Notes: generated by a model from the letters alone, not told the origin. Numbered from the stretch's first letter, positions 43,386 through 51,594 are shown. The stretch is DNA of 64,000 nt from Natrarchaeobius chitinivorans (GCF_003841505.1 NZ_REGA01000002.1:248001-312000), one strand, 5' to 3'. Made by a program: numbers and translations.

Positions 43386-43897
43386 GTTCCCGAACCTCGG
43401 CTCTCGAGAGTTCGAAAGCGAGCGGCGATGCGCTCGAAGCGCACCTGATTCAGTCCATCGATGCTCTCGAGTTCGTCGGTGATCGGACCGCAACCTGGCA
43501 TGATGCCCGAACGACGACGCTTCTCGAACCGGCCGAGAATCTACCGTTTTACGGAATTGTCGTCGTTGAAGCGGGTATTCCGGTCGAAATCAAAGGATGC
43601 CAGATAGAGACGAGCAACGGGAGTGGATCGACACGCGGACGCTTTTACGTCAAGCGTGAGGCCCATTCGCGGTTGCTCGAGGCGGGCGGGATGTACCTGT
43701 TCGTCGTCTACCTGCCGCGGCCGGGACTTCCCCAGGTGGCGCGGGCGGTCGTCCCGGCGACGATCGTGGACGAACTGCTCGCCGGGCGGTGGTACGACGT
43801 CGGCGGCCCACGGTCAGAGGACGAGGTAGCAAAACTCGCGTGGTCGCACGTCATCGATCCGACGACCGTCGATCCGTCAGGAGGTGAGCGGCCGTGA
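43382..43897 (+). CDS. PD-(D/E)XK-like nuclease, provirus early gene
   Basis: 171 aa, GTG start overlapping the upstream stop. The active-site pattern is visible as TATWHDARTTT (Asp), then IPVEIKGCQI (E-x-K) and RGRFYVKREAHSRLLEAGGM. This is the fold of archaeal Holliday-junction-resolvase-like nucleases. The closely similar order WHDAR...PVEIK...GWYCFVVY occurs in the product of 48256-48588 in the same provirus. A role in processing viral DNA during replication or recombination is inferred. The C-terminus extends beyond the catalytic core by ~50 residues. Confidence 0.75.
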   Translation: MSSRTSALESSKASGDALEAHLIQSIDALEFVGDRTATWHDARTTTLLEPAENLPFYGIVVVEAGIPVEIKGCQIETSNGSGSTRGRFYVKREAHSRLLEAGGMYLFVVYLPRPGLPQVARAVVPATIVDELLAGRWYDVGGPRSEDEVAKLAWSHVIDPTTVDPSGGERP

Positions 43898-44004
43898 CGC
43901 CGTGCCCGGTTTGCGGCGCCTGGAGCGAGAAGTGCTACCGGTGTACGGAGTGCGGGGCCGATCTCGTTCGGCGGACAGATTCCGAGAACAGTCGGGGGCG
44001 ATGA
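43894..44004 (+). CDS. 36-aa zinc-ribbon miniprotein, provirus
   Basis: GTG at 43894 overlaps the previous stop by four bases (GTGA), as the other early genes do. The product has CPVCGAW near the N-terminus and YRCTECGADL, two CxxC knuckles that make a complete zinc site, followed by a charged tail. Small but supported by coupling and by the motif. Likely a regulatory or nucleic-acid-binding factor. Confidence 0.65.
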   Translation: MTPCPVCGAWSEKCYRCTECGADLVRRTDSENSRGR

Positions 44005-44007
44005 CCG

Positions 44008-44208
44008 ATGTCGGACCTGACTGCCTTCGGCCTCGAGCCGCGGGACTCGCCGGAAGATGACGACGAGAATGAATTATCGGAAACGGTTTCGGAAACGTGG
44101 TCGGAGTGCGTCGACTGCGAGTACGTCGGCTACGAGGTGAAGGCCCGACTCCAGCATTCGGTACCGCTGTGTACGGCCTGCTTCGCCGAACGGGAGGGGT
44201 TACTGTGA
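44008..44208 (+). CDS. Small zinc-finger protein, provirus
   Basis: 66 aa. An acidic N-terminus (DDDENELSETVSETW) precedes ECVDCEYVG and LCTACFAERE, again two CxxC knuckles. The fold resembles small zinc-binding proteins of haloarchaeal viruses. It begins three bases after the stop of the previous gene, and its stop TGA overlaps the GTG start of the next gene, so all five early genes look like one polycistronic unit. Confidence 0.75.
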   Translation: MSDLTAFGLEPRDSPEDDDENELSETVSETWSECVDCEYVGYEVKARLQHSVPLCTACFAEREGLL

Positions 44209-45971
44209 GCGCACGGAAGTTCCTTCGGTTCCAGTGCCACGAGTTCGACGCGCACTTTCACCTCGTGCGTGAGGCGCTGAAGCCGTACTACGCGCTCACG
44301 GACGTTCGGAAAAATCACGACTGGGCGACCAACGGGAAGCCGACCGGAACGTTCGAATCTGGCGGCGAAACGTGGCGAGTGTGTCTCGACTACGACGACC
44401 AGCCCATACTCCCGTGGTCAGATCCGTCCTACCGCCTCGAGACGGCCTACCTGTATCGGATCTACTTCGTGTGCGAAGACGCGACCGACGACGGGGAGCG
44501 CGCCGATCGGAGCCACCGGGTGAAAGGCGGAACGATCACCTTCCGACCACGGTGGCCCGATATGAAGAAGCAAGACGACGGGACGGGGAAGATTTCGGAC
44601 GTGAACGGCTACATGGATCTCGGTGTGCCGTACATCGACGCCCAGGTGCAGGCGTCGAACATCGACTTCGAGCGGTACCCGGACCTGCTCGCCGAATCGG
44701 CTGCCGCGTTCGGCATTCCGCGACGGTACTTCGATACGTTCCACCACACGAGTAACATCGGAGACGCAGCAGTCTACGTCCGAATCATGCGGTCGGAGTC
44801 GGGATCGGTGTACGCCCCGGATGGCCCGCTTGCGCGGATTCACTCGCTGCTCGAGTCGGACCGATCAGGGTATCGGAAACACGTCGAAGACAACCGCGAC
44901 CGGCCGGGTGACTACGTGACGACCGTCGTCGACGATGGGCGGGCGAGAAAGATCATTCGTGGTCACGAGATCGGGAAAGAGGCGAAGCACTACTACATGA
45001 AAGACCCCGACACGTACAATCCGGACCAGTACGGCTGGCATCCGAAACTCGAGGTCGGCTACCAGACGAGCGCAACGGATCGGACCGTCTACTGGGAACG
45101 GGAAGACGACGAACTCGACCGCCACGATCTCCGACGCGAGCTCGAGGAACTGCTCGCGAACCTGCTTGAATGGGCTGGCCTGGATGCAACCGGCGGCGAG
45201 CAGTACCACGAGGATGCGTATTTCGATCCGGACGACCGCGAGCGGCGGTCGCTAAAGATGGTCGACTGTCCGCTTCCGAAAATCGAGAGCGAACAGGAAG
45301 CGGCCGTGATGCGTCTGTGGGGAGATATGAACCCGTCGGACCGGGCAGTCGTCGACACGCTGCTCACCGACGGTGGCGAGGTCTCGCCCCAGGAGACAGC
45401 CAGCGAGACGGGATATTGTTACGATACCGTCCTTCGCGCCGTCGACCGACTCGAGGGGTTCATAGAGCACACTTACGGAGAGTTGTCGATCACGAGCGAC
45501 TACGCGGCCCAGGAAATGCTGAAACGCGTCAGGTCGGCCGAGGAACAGTTTCGGCGGGAAGTCGGATCAACGGTGATGGAAGTCGCGGAAGCGTCCCAGG
45601 GCGTCACGAGCGACGCGCTGGATGCGTTCGTACGTCGGTACGACGCCGGAGTTGATCGGAGTCGCGACGACTGCCGCGCTCTGTTGAAGCCCCGCGTGAC
45701 GGCCCGTACCCGCGACCACGCGAAGGAAATCGCTCGCGAAGCGTTCACGGCTGTCTGCGACCGCTTCGGGACCCATCACGGCATCCACATCCGGGTGGAA
45801 CTCGCCGACGGAACCATGATCCGGTGGCGGGACCTGAAAGATCAGCCGTTCAGCGGGGCCTCCTACGACAAAGGCGAGGTTCGCGAACGGTGTTCGACGC
45901 GATCTCGCCTCGACGAGGAACGCGAGAACCTGCCGCGCTGGAAGAAAAACCGCTTCGGGACCACCCGGTAG
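44205..45971 (+). CDS. Large provirus early protein, candidate replication initiator
   Basis: 588 aa from the GTG at 44205 (VSARKFLRFQCHEFDAHFHL). The first ~330 residues have no motif I can name; Tyr, Asp and Arg are frequent (TYLY-like segments, SDRSGYRKHVEDNRDRPGDY). Residues around 370-440 form a winged helix (DRAVVDTLLTDGGEVSPQET; ETGYCYDTVLRAVDRLEGFI). The C-terminal part is basic. No rolling-circle HUH motif or helicase motif is visible. Haloarchaeal provirus proteins of this kind exist, some filed under DUF7845 (from memory). Its size, place and the hairpins downstream make replication the best guess, but not proven. Confidence 0.7.
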   Translation: MSARKFLRFQCHEFDAHFHLVREALKPYYALTDVRKNHDWATNGKPTGTFESGGETWRVCLDYDDQPILPWSDPSYRLETAYLYRIYFVCEDATDDGERADRSHRVKGGTITFRPRWPDMKKQDDGTGKISDVNGYMDLGVPYIDAQVQASNIDFERYPDLLAESAAAFGIPRRYFDTFHHTSNIGDAAVYVRIMRSESGSVYAPDGPLARIHSLLESDRSGYRKHVEDNRDRPGDYVTTVVDDGRARKIIRGHEIGKEAKHYYMKDPDTYNPDQYGWHPKLEVGYQTSATDRTVYWEREDDELDRHDLRRELEELLANLLEWAGLDATGGEQYHEDAYFDPDDRERRSLKMVDCPLPKIESEQEAAVMRLWGDMNPSDRAVVDTLLTDGGEVSPQETASETGYCYDTVLRAVDRLEGFIEHTYGELSITSDYAAQEMLKRVRSAEEQFRREVGSTVMEVAEASQGVTSDALDAFVRRYDAGVDRSRDDCRALLKPRVTARTRDHAKEIAREAFTAVCDRFGTHHGIHIRVELADGTMIRWRDLKDQPFSGASYDKGEVRERCSTRSRLDEERENLPRWKKNRFGTTR

Positions 45972-46340
45972 CGCGGTCCTCGTGAGTGGCAACGCTACCG
46001 ACCACACTTCTTTTCGGCTGTTTTCGCCTGTATTACCCCGGGTTGGGCCGGTCGCGGTGCGTGCGGCCGGGGCCGATCCTCGCTATCGCTACGGTCGGCC
46101 CCGGCCGCACCCATCCCGGAATTCGACCCACGGGGTCGGATTCCGGGTTAGGGGGTGTGGCTAAGGCCAATGTTACAAACCAACCGCCTGCCTCCGCACA
46201 AGCTCAGGCAGCGAACGAAAATTCGCTAACCTTCGCAGAGTAGCCAAGACGAAAACGCTAAACAATACACCATTCTGATCCCCAGTTGAACTACATGAGT
46301 TAAAATAGAACTATATTCATATTAGATATGAAGTTTGATA
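45972..46340. other. Hairpin-rich non-coding region of the provirus
   Basis: About 370 bp between the large early gene and the first AT-rich gene. It contains two strong hairpins (46061-46147) and then turns abruptly AT-rich after about 46230. It could hold the origin of replication or a bidirectional terminator. Confidence 0.5.
46061..46147. repeat. Two adjacent hairpins, candidate replication origin or terminator
   Basis: Hairpin 1: GTGCGGCCGGGGCCGA (46061-46076) is exactly complementary to TCGGCCCCGGCCGCAC (46095-46110), loop 18 nt. Hairpin 2: CCCGGAATTCGACCC (46115-46129) pairs with GGGTCGGATTCCGGG (46133-46147), one mismatch, loop 3 nt. They do not match PE-A, PE-B or PE-C. Confidence 0.8.
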
Positions 46341-47105
46341 CTAGGAGTAGGCTGCTTGAAGAATATTGTTTCTAACCTTTTCCACCATTTCCATTTCGGT
46401 TTTAAGCTTTTGTAGGTCATCTTCTATGCCATCGTAGAGGACTATGTCTGAATAAATTGTACCTTTCAACTCATCAATACCGTCCAAAGCGCGCGGGTCA
46501 ATTTCATGTCCTTCAGAAGCTTCTATGATTTCTTCATGGGTTCCAAGGATGATATTGTCAGTAGTAGTTTCAATATCATCTTGGAATCCTGGTTCAAAGG
46601 ATTCGGCAATACCTATATATTCTTCATCGATCTCGTCTAGCTTTTTATAAATTCTAGCAGCCCGATATATACCCTCATTCATTCCCCATCTGTAATTTGT
46701 ATCAAACTTTTCGCTCGTCGATTCTAGTCCAACCCTAACTCCATACCAAGAATTTTCTCCTTTATATTTTCTAAGGACTTGTTGCGCACTCTCTACTCTT
46801 TCATCGGAATTTCCAACATCAATATTCAGCTTTGCAGGTTCTTCTGTGAAGAAGGTATACGCAACCATCTCTCTAGAGAGCATGCTTAAATTGGAGTTTA
46901 GATCTACATTTGAGGTCGGTTCATTTAGCGTATTATATATCCATTCCATTCGACTATGCAAATTATTCAACTCTTTTGCCAATTCCTCTAGCATTTCTTT
47001 CCTTTCTTCATCTGCTTTCCTGGACTTATACATGTATCCTCCAAAAGTAGCACCAATTATACCAACTAGAAACGCAAGCACAGTCAATATCGTGACAATA
47101 GGCAT
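46341..47105 (-). CDS. AT-rich provirus cargo gene: membrane-anchored coiled-coil protein
   Basis: 254 aa from the ATG at 47105 (MPIVTILTVLAFLVGIIGAT). One N-terminal transmembrane helix is followed by a charged coiled coil (ADEERKEMLEELAKELNNLH) and a mainly helical cytoplasmic domain rich in Asp, Glu, Asn and Ile. Its AT-rich codons (AAA, ATA, AAT) contrast sharply with every neighbour. It belongs to no conserved virus block, so it is probably a recent acquisition. A membrane effector such as an exclusion or defence protein is one possibility, but no motif proves it. Confidence 0.7.
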   Translation of the reverse strand: MPIVTILTVLAFLVGIIGATFGGYMYKSRKADEERKEMLEELAKELNNLHSRMEWIYNTLNEPTSNVDLNSNLSMLSREMVAYTFFTEEPAKLNIDVGNSDERVESAQQVLRKYKGENSWYGVRVGLESTSEKFDTNYRWGMNEGIYRAARIYKKLDEIDEEYIGIAESFEPGFQDDIETTTDNIILGTHEEIIEASEGHEIDPRALDGIDELKGTIYSDIVLYDGIEDDLQKLKTEMEMVEKVRNNILQAAYS

Positions 47106-47387
47106 GACTGAGAGTGTGAATTGAAAGCACAAATAATTTTATTTAGCCATAATTTTCTTCTTTACCACTGTAATACTTTGCTATCACCCCCAGGGGTTGC
47201 ACGTTCGAAGAATCGATTTCCCGAATATGAACACGAGCGCGAGTCGGCCGTGTTCATATTCGGCTGGTTTCCACCGTGATGGACCGGGTGTCCGCCCCGA
47301 TCGGGCCACCTTCCGCTCCGGTCTTTATAACTGACCACTGACTGAGTGACCGGAAAAATCTAGGATTTGTGGCTCGTGTTCACGAGC
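47106..47387. other. Provirus intergenic region with a perfect palindrome
   Basis: About 280 bp between divergent genes. The palindrome at 47221-47263 is listed separately; the rest is a likely dual promoter region. Confidence 0.5.
47221..47263. promoter_or_regulatory. 15-bp perfect inverted repeat in the provirus
   Basis: CCGAATATGAACACG (47221-47235) and CGTGTTCATATTCGG (47249-47263), 13 nt apart. It lies 125 bp before the DUF7692-like gene and in the divergent promoter region of the AT-rich cargo gene. It could be an operator or part of an origin. Confidence 0.6.
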
Positions 47388-47681
47388 ATGGTCCGAAACC
47401 AGACGCCTGGATCGGTTCGAATCCGAACCGACGAAGGCAACGAATGGCGATACGACGCCATCGAGAAGGCCGCGACGTTCTACGATTGCAACCGATCGAA
47501 CGCCGTTGCGTTCGCTTGCGAAGACGTCGACAAGCTCGTCAGAGCAGCCCGCCACGTCCTCGAGCGGGACGACCTGACTCGAGAGCAGCGCCGGGAGATC
47601 GCCGAAACGCTCTCGACTCGAGCAGTTACCTTTGAGGTAGAAACGGCGGTTTCAGTTACGAAAAAAGGAGATGAAGCATAG
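47388..47681 (+). CDS. DUF7692-like small provirus protein
   Basis: 97 aa from the ATG at 47388 (MVRNQTPGSVRIRTDEGNEW). The segment RYDAIEKAATFYDCNRSNAV then AFACEDVDKLVRAARHVLER is a ribbon-helix-helix-like or short helical DNA-binding domain, and REDLTREQRREIAETLSTRA resembles proteins found in haloarchaeal mobile elements (DUF7692, from memory). It is the only GC-rich gene between two AT-rich ones, which points to a viral core gene. Role probably regulatory. Confidence 0.7.
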   Translation: MVRNQTPGSVRIRTDEGNEWRYDAIEKAATFYDCNRSNAVAFACEDVDKLVRAARHVLERDDLTREQRREIAETLSTRAVTFEVETAVSVTKKGDEA

Positions 47682-47704
47682 CTTAGCTTTGTTCTGTACC
47701 TGAT

Positions 47705-48172
47705 TCAGAAATCATCCAGAGTCAATTCCTCGCTCTCATCTGGTCTCAGGCCAGATACGGATTTAATGAACTGTTCTGCGTTCTCGGCTGAGAGGGTGTT
47801 GGTGAATGTGACTGGATATTCCAGCTTGCTGCGATTAAACAATGCGAATTGGTGAAGCTGGCTCTGATTACAGTAGACGCAAAGTGTGACTTGATCCTGG
47901 TTTGTCCGAGCAGGATCATCTGGACCAACACTGGTAACGCCAATTGAATCATAATCAGTGCCCGTGAGATAGTTGTCGACACGAGACGAAACAGGATGTG
48001 TGTTTTCGAATTCTAATGCGACGCAGTACTTGCCATTTATCTCGCTTTGCCGGATTTGCTTACAAAGTTCAATAAGATACGACTCAGTTGTTCGGAATCT
48101 TAGTTCAAACCCTTCCTGAGTAGATGTTGTCAAATCAAGTTTTACAGAGTGTGGTTCTGAACCCTTACGCAT
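47705..48172 (-). CDS. AT-rich hypothetical provirus protein
   Basis: 155 aa from the ATG at 48172 (MRKGSEPHSVKLDLTTSTQE). Beta-rich, with two Cys (CVALEFENTH; CVYCNQSQLHQFALFN) and no known motif. The composition (many AAT, ATA, TCA codons) is intermediate between the strongly AT-rich gene at 46341 and the virus core. It lies alone on the minus strand, and the C-terminus is acidic (DESEELTLDD). Possibly cargo. No function proposed. Confidence 0.6.
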   Translation of the reverse strand: MRKGSEPHSVKLDLTTSTQEGFELRFRTTESYLIELCKQIRQSEINGKYCVALEFENTHPVSSRVDNYLTGTDYDSIGVTSVGPDDPARTNQDQVTLCVYCNQSQLHQFALFNRSKLEYPVTFTNTLSAENAEQFIKSVSGLRPDESEELTLDDF

Positions 48173-48255
48173 TGTTCTAAGAACAAATGAAAGGATTCAA
48201 TATAATATTTGTCACGTGTGACTCGACGCTCTTATCTTGACGGGTAGAACTCTTG

Positions 48256-48588
48256 CTAAAAGATATCTGATATCGCTATCTTCGCTTGCTTAGTCTCACG
48301 ATGTTTCCCGCCACCGTGCCAGCGAAGCAGCGGCAGGTTCTCGGCCTTGCACATCTGGTCTTTCAGAATCGTACAGCCAGACCTCCCGTGAGGCCGATAA
48401 ACGACGAAACAGTACCAGCCGTCGGCCCGCAGGAGACGATCATGATAGGCCCGATAGACTTTGAAGTTCCCCGGCTGGCCGTCGCTGTGCTCGAGCATGG
48501 TGCTCTTAATCTCAACCGGCGTTCCGTTTTGGAATCGAGCGTCGTGCCACGACGATCGCTCGAGTTCGAACCGCCGCTTCTTGGCCAT
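48256..48588 (-). CDS. Second PD-(D/E)XK-like nuclease of the provirus
   Basis: 110 aa from the ATG at 48588 (MAKKRRFELERSSWHDARFQ); an in-frame start at 48648 would add 20 residues. The pattern WHDARFQNGTPVEIKSTMLE, then VYRAYHDRLLRADGWYCFVV, mirrors the product of 43382-43897 (WHDAR..., PVEIKG, GGMYLFVVY). The missing C-terminal ~50 residues make it a shorter paralogue, perhaps a nuclease subunit or inactive partner. Basic, so likely to bind DNA. Confidence 0.72.
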   Translation of the reverse strand: MAKKRRFELERSSWHDARFQNGTPVEIKSTMLEHSDGQPGNFKVYRAYHDRLLRADGWYCFVVYRPHGRSGCTILKDQMCKAENLPLLRWHGGGKHRETKQAKIAISDIF

Positions 48589-48697
48589 CCGCTTTTCGCA
48601 GATCGTCCCGAAATGGTTGGCTCGCTTCGAGCGATTCACGCAGACCACGCGCTACGCGCGCCGATATATATCAACTCCTCTGGCTGGTTCGACGAGC

Positions 48698-48739
48698 GCC
48701 CATCGGTCGCTCGGCTTCCGAAGGAAGCGAGCGATGGGC
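48698..48739. terminator. Hairpin downstream of the virion gene block
   Basis: GCCCATCGGTCGCT...CTTCC GAA GGAAGCGAGCGATGGGC is a strong but imperfect hairpin just after the end of the NTPase gene, where a terminator for the minus-strand virion operon is expected. Confidence 0.5.
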
Positions 48740-48805
48740 ATGGGCGGATGGGCTGTAGACTAACGGGGGGTGTGTAACCGTAACCAGCTAACCACCCCGT
48801 CGCAG

Positions 48806-49987
48806 TCATCCGATTACCTCTTCGACCTTGCCAAGCGTTTCAGTGTGCAGACCGTCGTTCCGGTATTCGTTCCACCGAGAATTGACCCATCCGTGGCTGT
48901 ACGGTACAAATTTCGCGGTTTCACGATCCGTCATGCCTTCCTCTTTGCACCGGATCACGGTCCAGATCGCCGTCATCTTCGCCGCTTCGTCGGCCTCGAG
49001 ATCGTCGGTTTCGTCCCCGTAAGCCGACCACGACCAGTCCGACGCCTCTTTCGTGTTGTACCGGAAGTCTGTCGGCGGAACGCCTTCGACCTGTCCGTGA
49101 ATGTCGGCGAGTTCGGCGTTCCGAATCGAGTCAGCGATGACGGCTTTCTTCTTGCTCACCTTCTTGACGATCGTGCCGACGCGCCACAGCATCGGATGGA
49201 TAGACCGCTCGCCGTGAGCGATGTAGATGAGTGCCCCGCCGTACTTGCGGATCTTGTAGACGAGCGGAGCCATCTTCTGCCGGGTTTCGTAGCCCTGCTT
49301 GCCGGTTCCGCTGGCTGCACTCGAGAACTCGTCGCCGATGAAGAGCTTCGGCCGCTGGCTGTGCTCGAGGGGATCGCCGTCCTGTTCGACCCACTCCATG
49401 AGGGTGCCGTAGTCGGGAATCCAGCCGTCTTGAACGTCGCCGTCGTCGTCTACCCAGCGGTCTTTCTCTTCGAGACTCTGGATATTCGTCCCGAGTAGCG
49501 ACTGCCCTGAGTGTAGTGCTCGCCATCGTTGGGCGAGCAGACAGGCAAAATCGGTCTTTCCGGCCCCCATCTCGCCGAGTACGACCACGACCGGAGCCGG
49601 ACCGTTAATCAGTTCGTCTACCTTCCCGATCGCTTTCAGTCCGCTCACGTCCGCCCGCTGTGACGAGTCACCGACCATGTGCTTGATTGTGGGAATATCG
49701 CCGTTCTCGAGCGCGTTACGGAAGGTTTCAGTTCCTTCGACCAGCCGGATTTGGCGGTGCTTCTCGAGGTCTTTCGCCTGGCCGGGCATCTTGTCCGGCC
49801 GGTCGGACTCGAGGGGATCGTAGTGAATCGATCGGATGGACATCGCCCGCGAGACGTGTTCGTCCCGAACGATCCCGCCGTGATCGTGAATCTCGCGGTT
49901 CTCCCGGTCGCTGTACCCTTCTTGGTGCTCGCGCGCCTGTGCAGTCGTGAATAGTGCTTGCTGGTCGGCTGTAGAATCTTCACTCAT
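48806..49987 (-). CDS. Pleolipovirus VP8-like P-loop NTPase
   Basis: 393 aa. Walker A GEMGAGKTDFACLL and a Walker B-type RPKLFIGDEFSSAA mark the ATPase; the rest (KIRKYGGALIYIAHGERSIH) resembles viral packaging-type AAA ATPases. In pleolipoviruses a similar NTPase closes the conserved virion block. Ahead of the P-loop is an acidic-basic domain (DPLESDRPDKMPGQAKDLEK), and the C-terminus contains a helix-turn-helix-like end (KEEGMTDRETAKFVPYSHGW). It overlaps the previous gene by eight bases, so the cluster is one operon. Confidence 0.82.
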   Translation of the reverse strand: MSEDSTADQQALFTTAQAREHQEGYSDRENREIHDHGGIVRDEHVSRAMSIRSIHYDPLESDRPDKMPGQAKDLEKHRQIRLVEGTETFRNALENGDIPTIKHMVGDSSQRADVSGLKAIGKVDELINGPAPVVVVLGEMGAGKTDFACLLAQRWRALHSGQSLLGTNIQSLEEKDRWVDDDGDVQDGWIPDYGTLMEWVEQDGDPLEHSQRPKLFIGDEFSSAASGTGKQGYETRQKMAPLVYKIRKYGGALIYIAHGERSIHPMLWRVGTIVKKVSKKKAVIADSIRNAELADIHGQVEGVPPTDFRYNTKEASDWSWSAYGDETDDLEADEAAKMTAIWTVIRCKEEGMTDRETAKFVPYSHGWVNSRWNEYRNDGLHTETLGKVEEVIG

Positions 49988-50780
49988 TGTGTCCTCCGTC
50001 GGTCGCCGCGGCCTGCTGGCCGCTGTCCATCGTGATCGGTTCCATCGGCTCGGTCGGATCGAAGTCGTGTTCGTAGTCGCCGACGTCTTTGATTTCGTCG
50101 CTGGACCACTCGTCGGCGTCGTCTTCGGCTGCCTCGAATCGATCCTTCACGCTGGTTTTCTTCGTCATCAAGCCCCGTTCGTCGGCCTCGGCCTGGGCGT
50201 TGATCGAATCCCGTTCGATCTCGACGCCCATTTTCGAGATTCGCCCACGGAGCCGATTGTAGGCGATCGCCGTTCGAATGAGGTCGCCGTGAACGTCCTC
50301 GAGCATGGCCTTGACAGTGGTGAGTTTGCTGTCGGCGAGTCGGCTGAAGAAACAGCCAGTGACGACGAGCGTTTCGGTGTCTTCGTGCCAGTCGAACTCG
50401 CGGACTTCGAACGCTTCGTTATCGTTGCAGCGGTACGGAGACGGCCCCTCGACGGTCTTTTCGTCCCACACACCGGGTTCGACGTAGTACTTCTCTCGCT
50501 CGTCGGTGACGCCGTTGATGTGGTAGACTTCGACCATCCGTCTATTTCGGAGCCAGCGCGCGCCGGTGACGAACAGGGCGAGCAGCGGCGGCCCCAGGAG
50601 CAAGAGCGCGGCCAGCCAGCCGTAGGCGATCGGGGGAATGCCGGGAATTGACGGACGAATCCAGACTAACGCCGCACCGAGCGAGACGAGCAACCCGAGG
50701 ACGACGAGCTGGCCCTCGGCAGCGATGTACGTCAGCCGGTCCGACCAGGAGCCGAACGTTCCGCTGAGACCGTCACTCAC
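49980..50780 (-). CDS. Membrane-associated provirus protein (ORF7-like position)
   Basis: 266 aa, GTG start overlapping the previous stop by four bases. Two N-terminal transmembrane helices (QLVVLGLLVSLGAALVWIRP; YGWLAALLLLGPPLLALFVT) are followed by a soluble domain with many charged residues (YYVEPGVWDEKTVEGPSPYR; FFSRLADSKLTTVKAMLEDV) and an acidic tail. It has no motif I recognise, but it has the size and place of the conserved protein between ORF6 and the NTPase in pleolipoviruses. Probably internal side of the membrane. Confidence 0.68.
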   Translation of the reverse strand: MSDGLSGTFGSWSDRLTYIAAEGQLVVLGLLVSLGAALVWIRPSIPGIPPIAYGWLAALLLLGPPLLALFVTGARWLRNRRMVEVYHINGVTDEREKYYVEPGVWDEKTVEGPSPYRCNDNEAFEVREFDWHEDTETLVVTGCFFSRLADSKLTTVKAMLEDVHGDLIRTAIAYNRLRGRISKMGVEIERDSINAQAEADERGLMTKKTSVKDRFEAAEDDADEWSSDEIKDVGDYEHDFDPTEPMEPITMDSGQQAAATDGGHNE

Positions 50781-51589
50781 GCTTGGACCACCCCGCTTTC
50801 CTCGCCACGAACGACGATGACAGCGCCGAGAGCGGCCAGTCCGGTGGTCATCACGACTCCAGAGAACAGCCCGCTCGTACCGCCGAAGTGGCGGAATGGG
50901 TCTTGCTCGCCTTGCGTACCGGTACTGATGTACGGCCCGCGCTGTTCTTCCATCGAGAGCGGTGTCGCGAACGACAGCGCCACACCGTCGTTCTCACCGG
51001 CGAAGGTGTTCACGTAGACCGTGTTATTCCCCTCGTCGACGTCTTCGACCATCGTTCGATACTCGCCGCTACCTTCCTCCCAGTCGGCGCTCTCGGCCAT
51101 CGTGACCGTCGTCGACTCGAGAGCGAAGATGTGGACGACGAACTGGCCGTCGGTGAACTCCCAGTCGGTGATGTAGGTTTCCGAATCGATTTCCCGAACG
51201 TACTCGGGAATCCGGTCGTCTGGATCGGGAGCGGCCGCTAACCACGCCTCGAGTTCTTCGCGTTCATCGTCGGTGAGTTCGTCGCGCTGTTCGTCGGTCG
51301 CCCAATTGTCGACCGATTCGACCTGCTGGTACGACGCATTCTTGGCGTCGGTGCGCTCGAGAATCGAGTGTAGGTTGCTCGAGTCACTGGCGTCCGATTC
51401 GCTCTCGTTGTCTTCGTCGTGTTCCTCCTGGTCGTCCTCGAGCAGGCCGCGGATCTGGTCAACTACACCGGCGTCGGTTTCGTTCGTCTCGGTGCCATCG
51501 TCGGCGATCGCGGTTGCCGCGCCCATACTGCCCATGCCCATCGCGAGCGCCACGGCTACGACTATCGAAACAAGAAAAATCCGTTTCAT
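50777..51589 (-). CDS. Secreted membrane-anchored provirus protein (ORF6-like position)
   Basis: 270 aa from the ATG at 51589 (MKRIFLVSIVVAVALAMGMG), five bases after the spike stop; a GTG at 51604 would overlap it. A signal peptide precedes a very acidic part (TDAGVVDQIRGLLEDDQEEH then DEDNESESDASDSSNL) and a folded domain with beta strands. A C-terminal helix (GLFSGVVMTTGLAALGAVIV) anchors it. One Asn sequon (NNTV) is seen. By position it corresponds to the protein that follows the spike in pleolipoviruses. Confidence 0.68.
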   Translation of the reverse strand: MKRIFLVSIVVAVALAMGMGSMGAATAIADDGTETNETDAGVVDQIRGLLEDDQEEHDEDNESESDASDSSNLHSILERTDAKNASYQQVESVDNWATDEQRDELTDDEREELEAWLAAAPDPDDRIPEYVREIDSETYITDWEFTDGQFVVHIFALESTTVTMAESADWEEGSGEYRTMVEDVDEGNNTVYVNTFAGENDGVALSFATPLSMEEQRGPYISTGTQGEQDPFRHFGGTSGLFSGVVMTTGLAALGAVIVVRGEESGVVQA

Positions 51590-51594
51590 ACGAA

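Noticed and set aside
46061-46147. Provirus hairpins considered as another PE family copy
   Set aside because: Neither ends nor interiors match PE-A, PE-B or PE-C.
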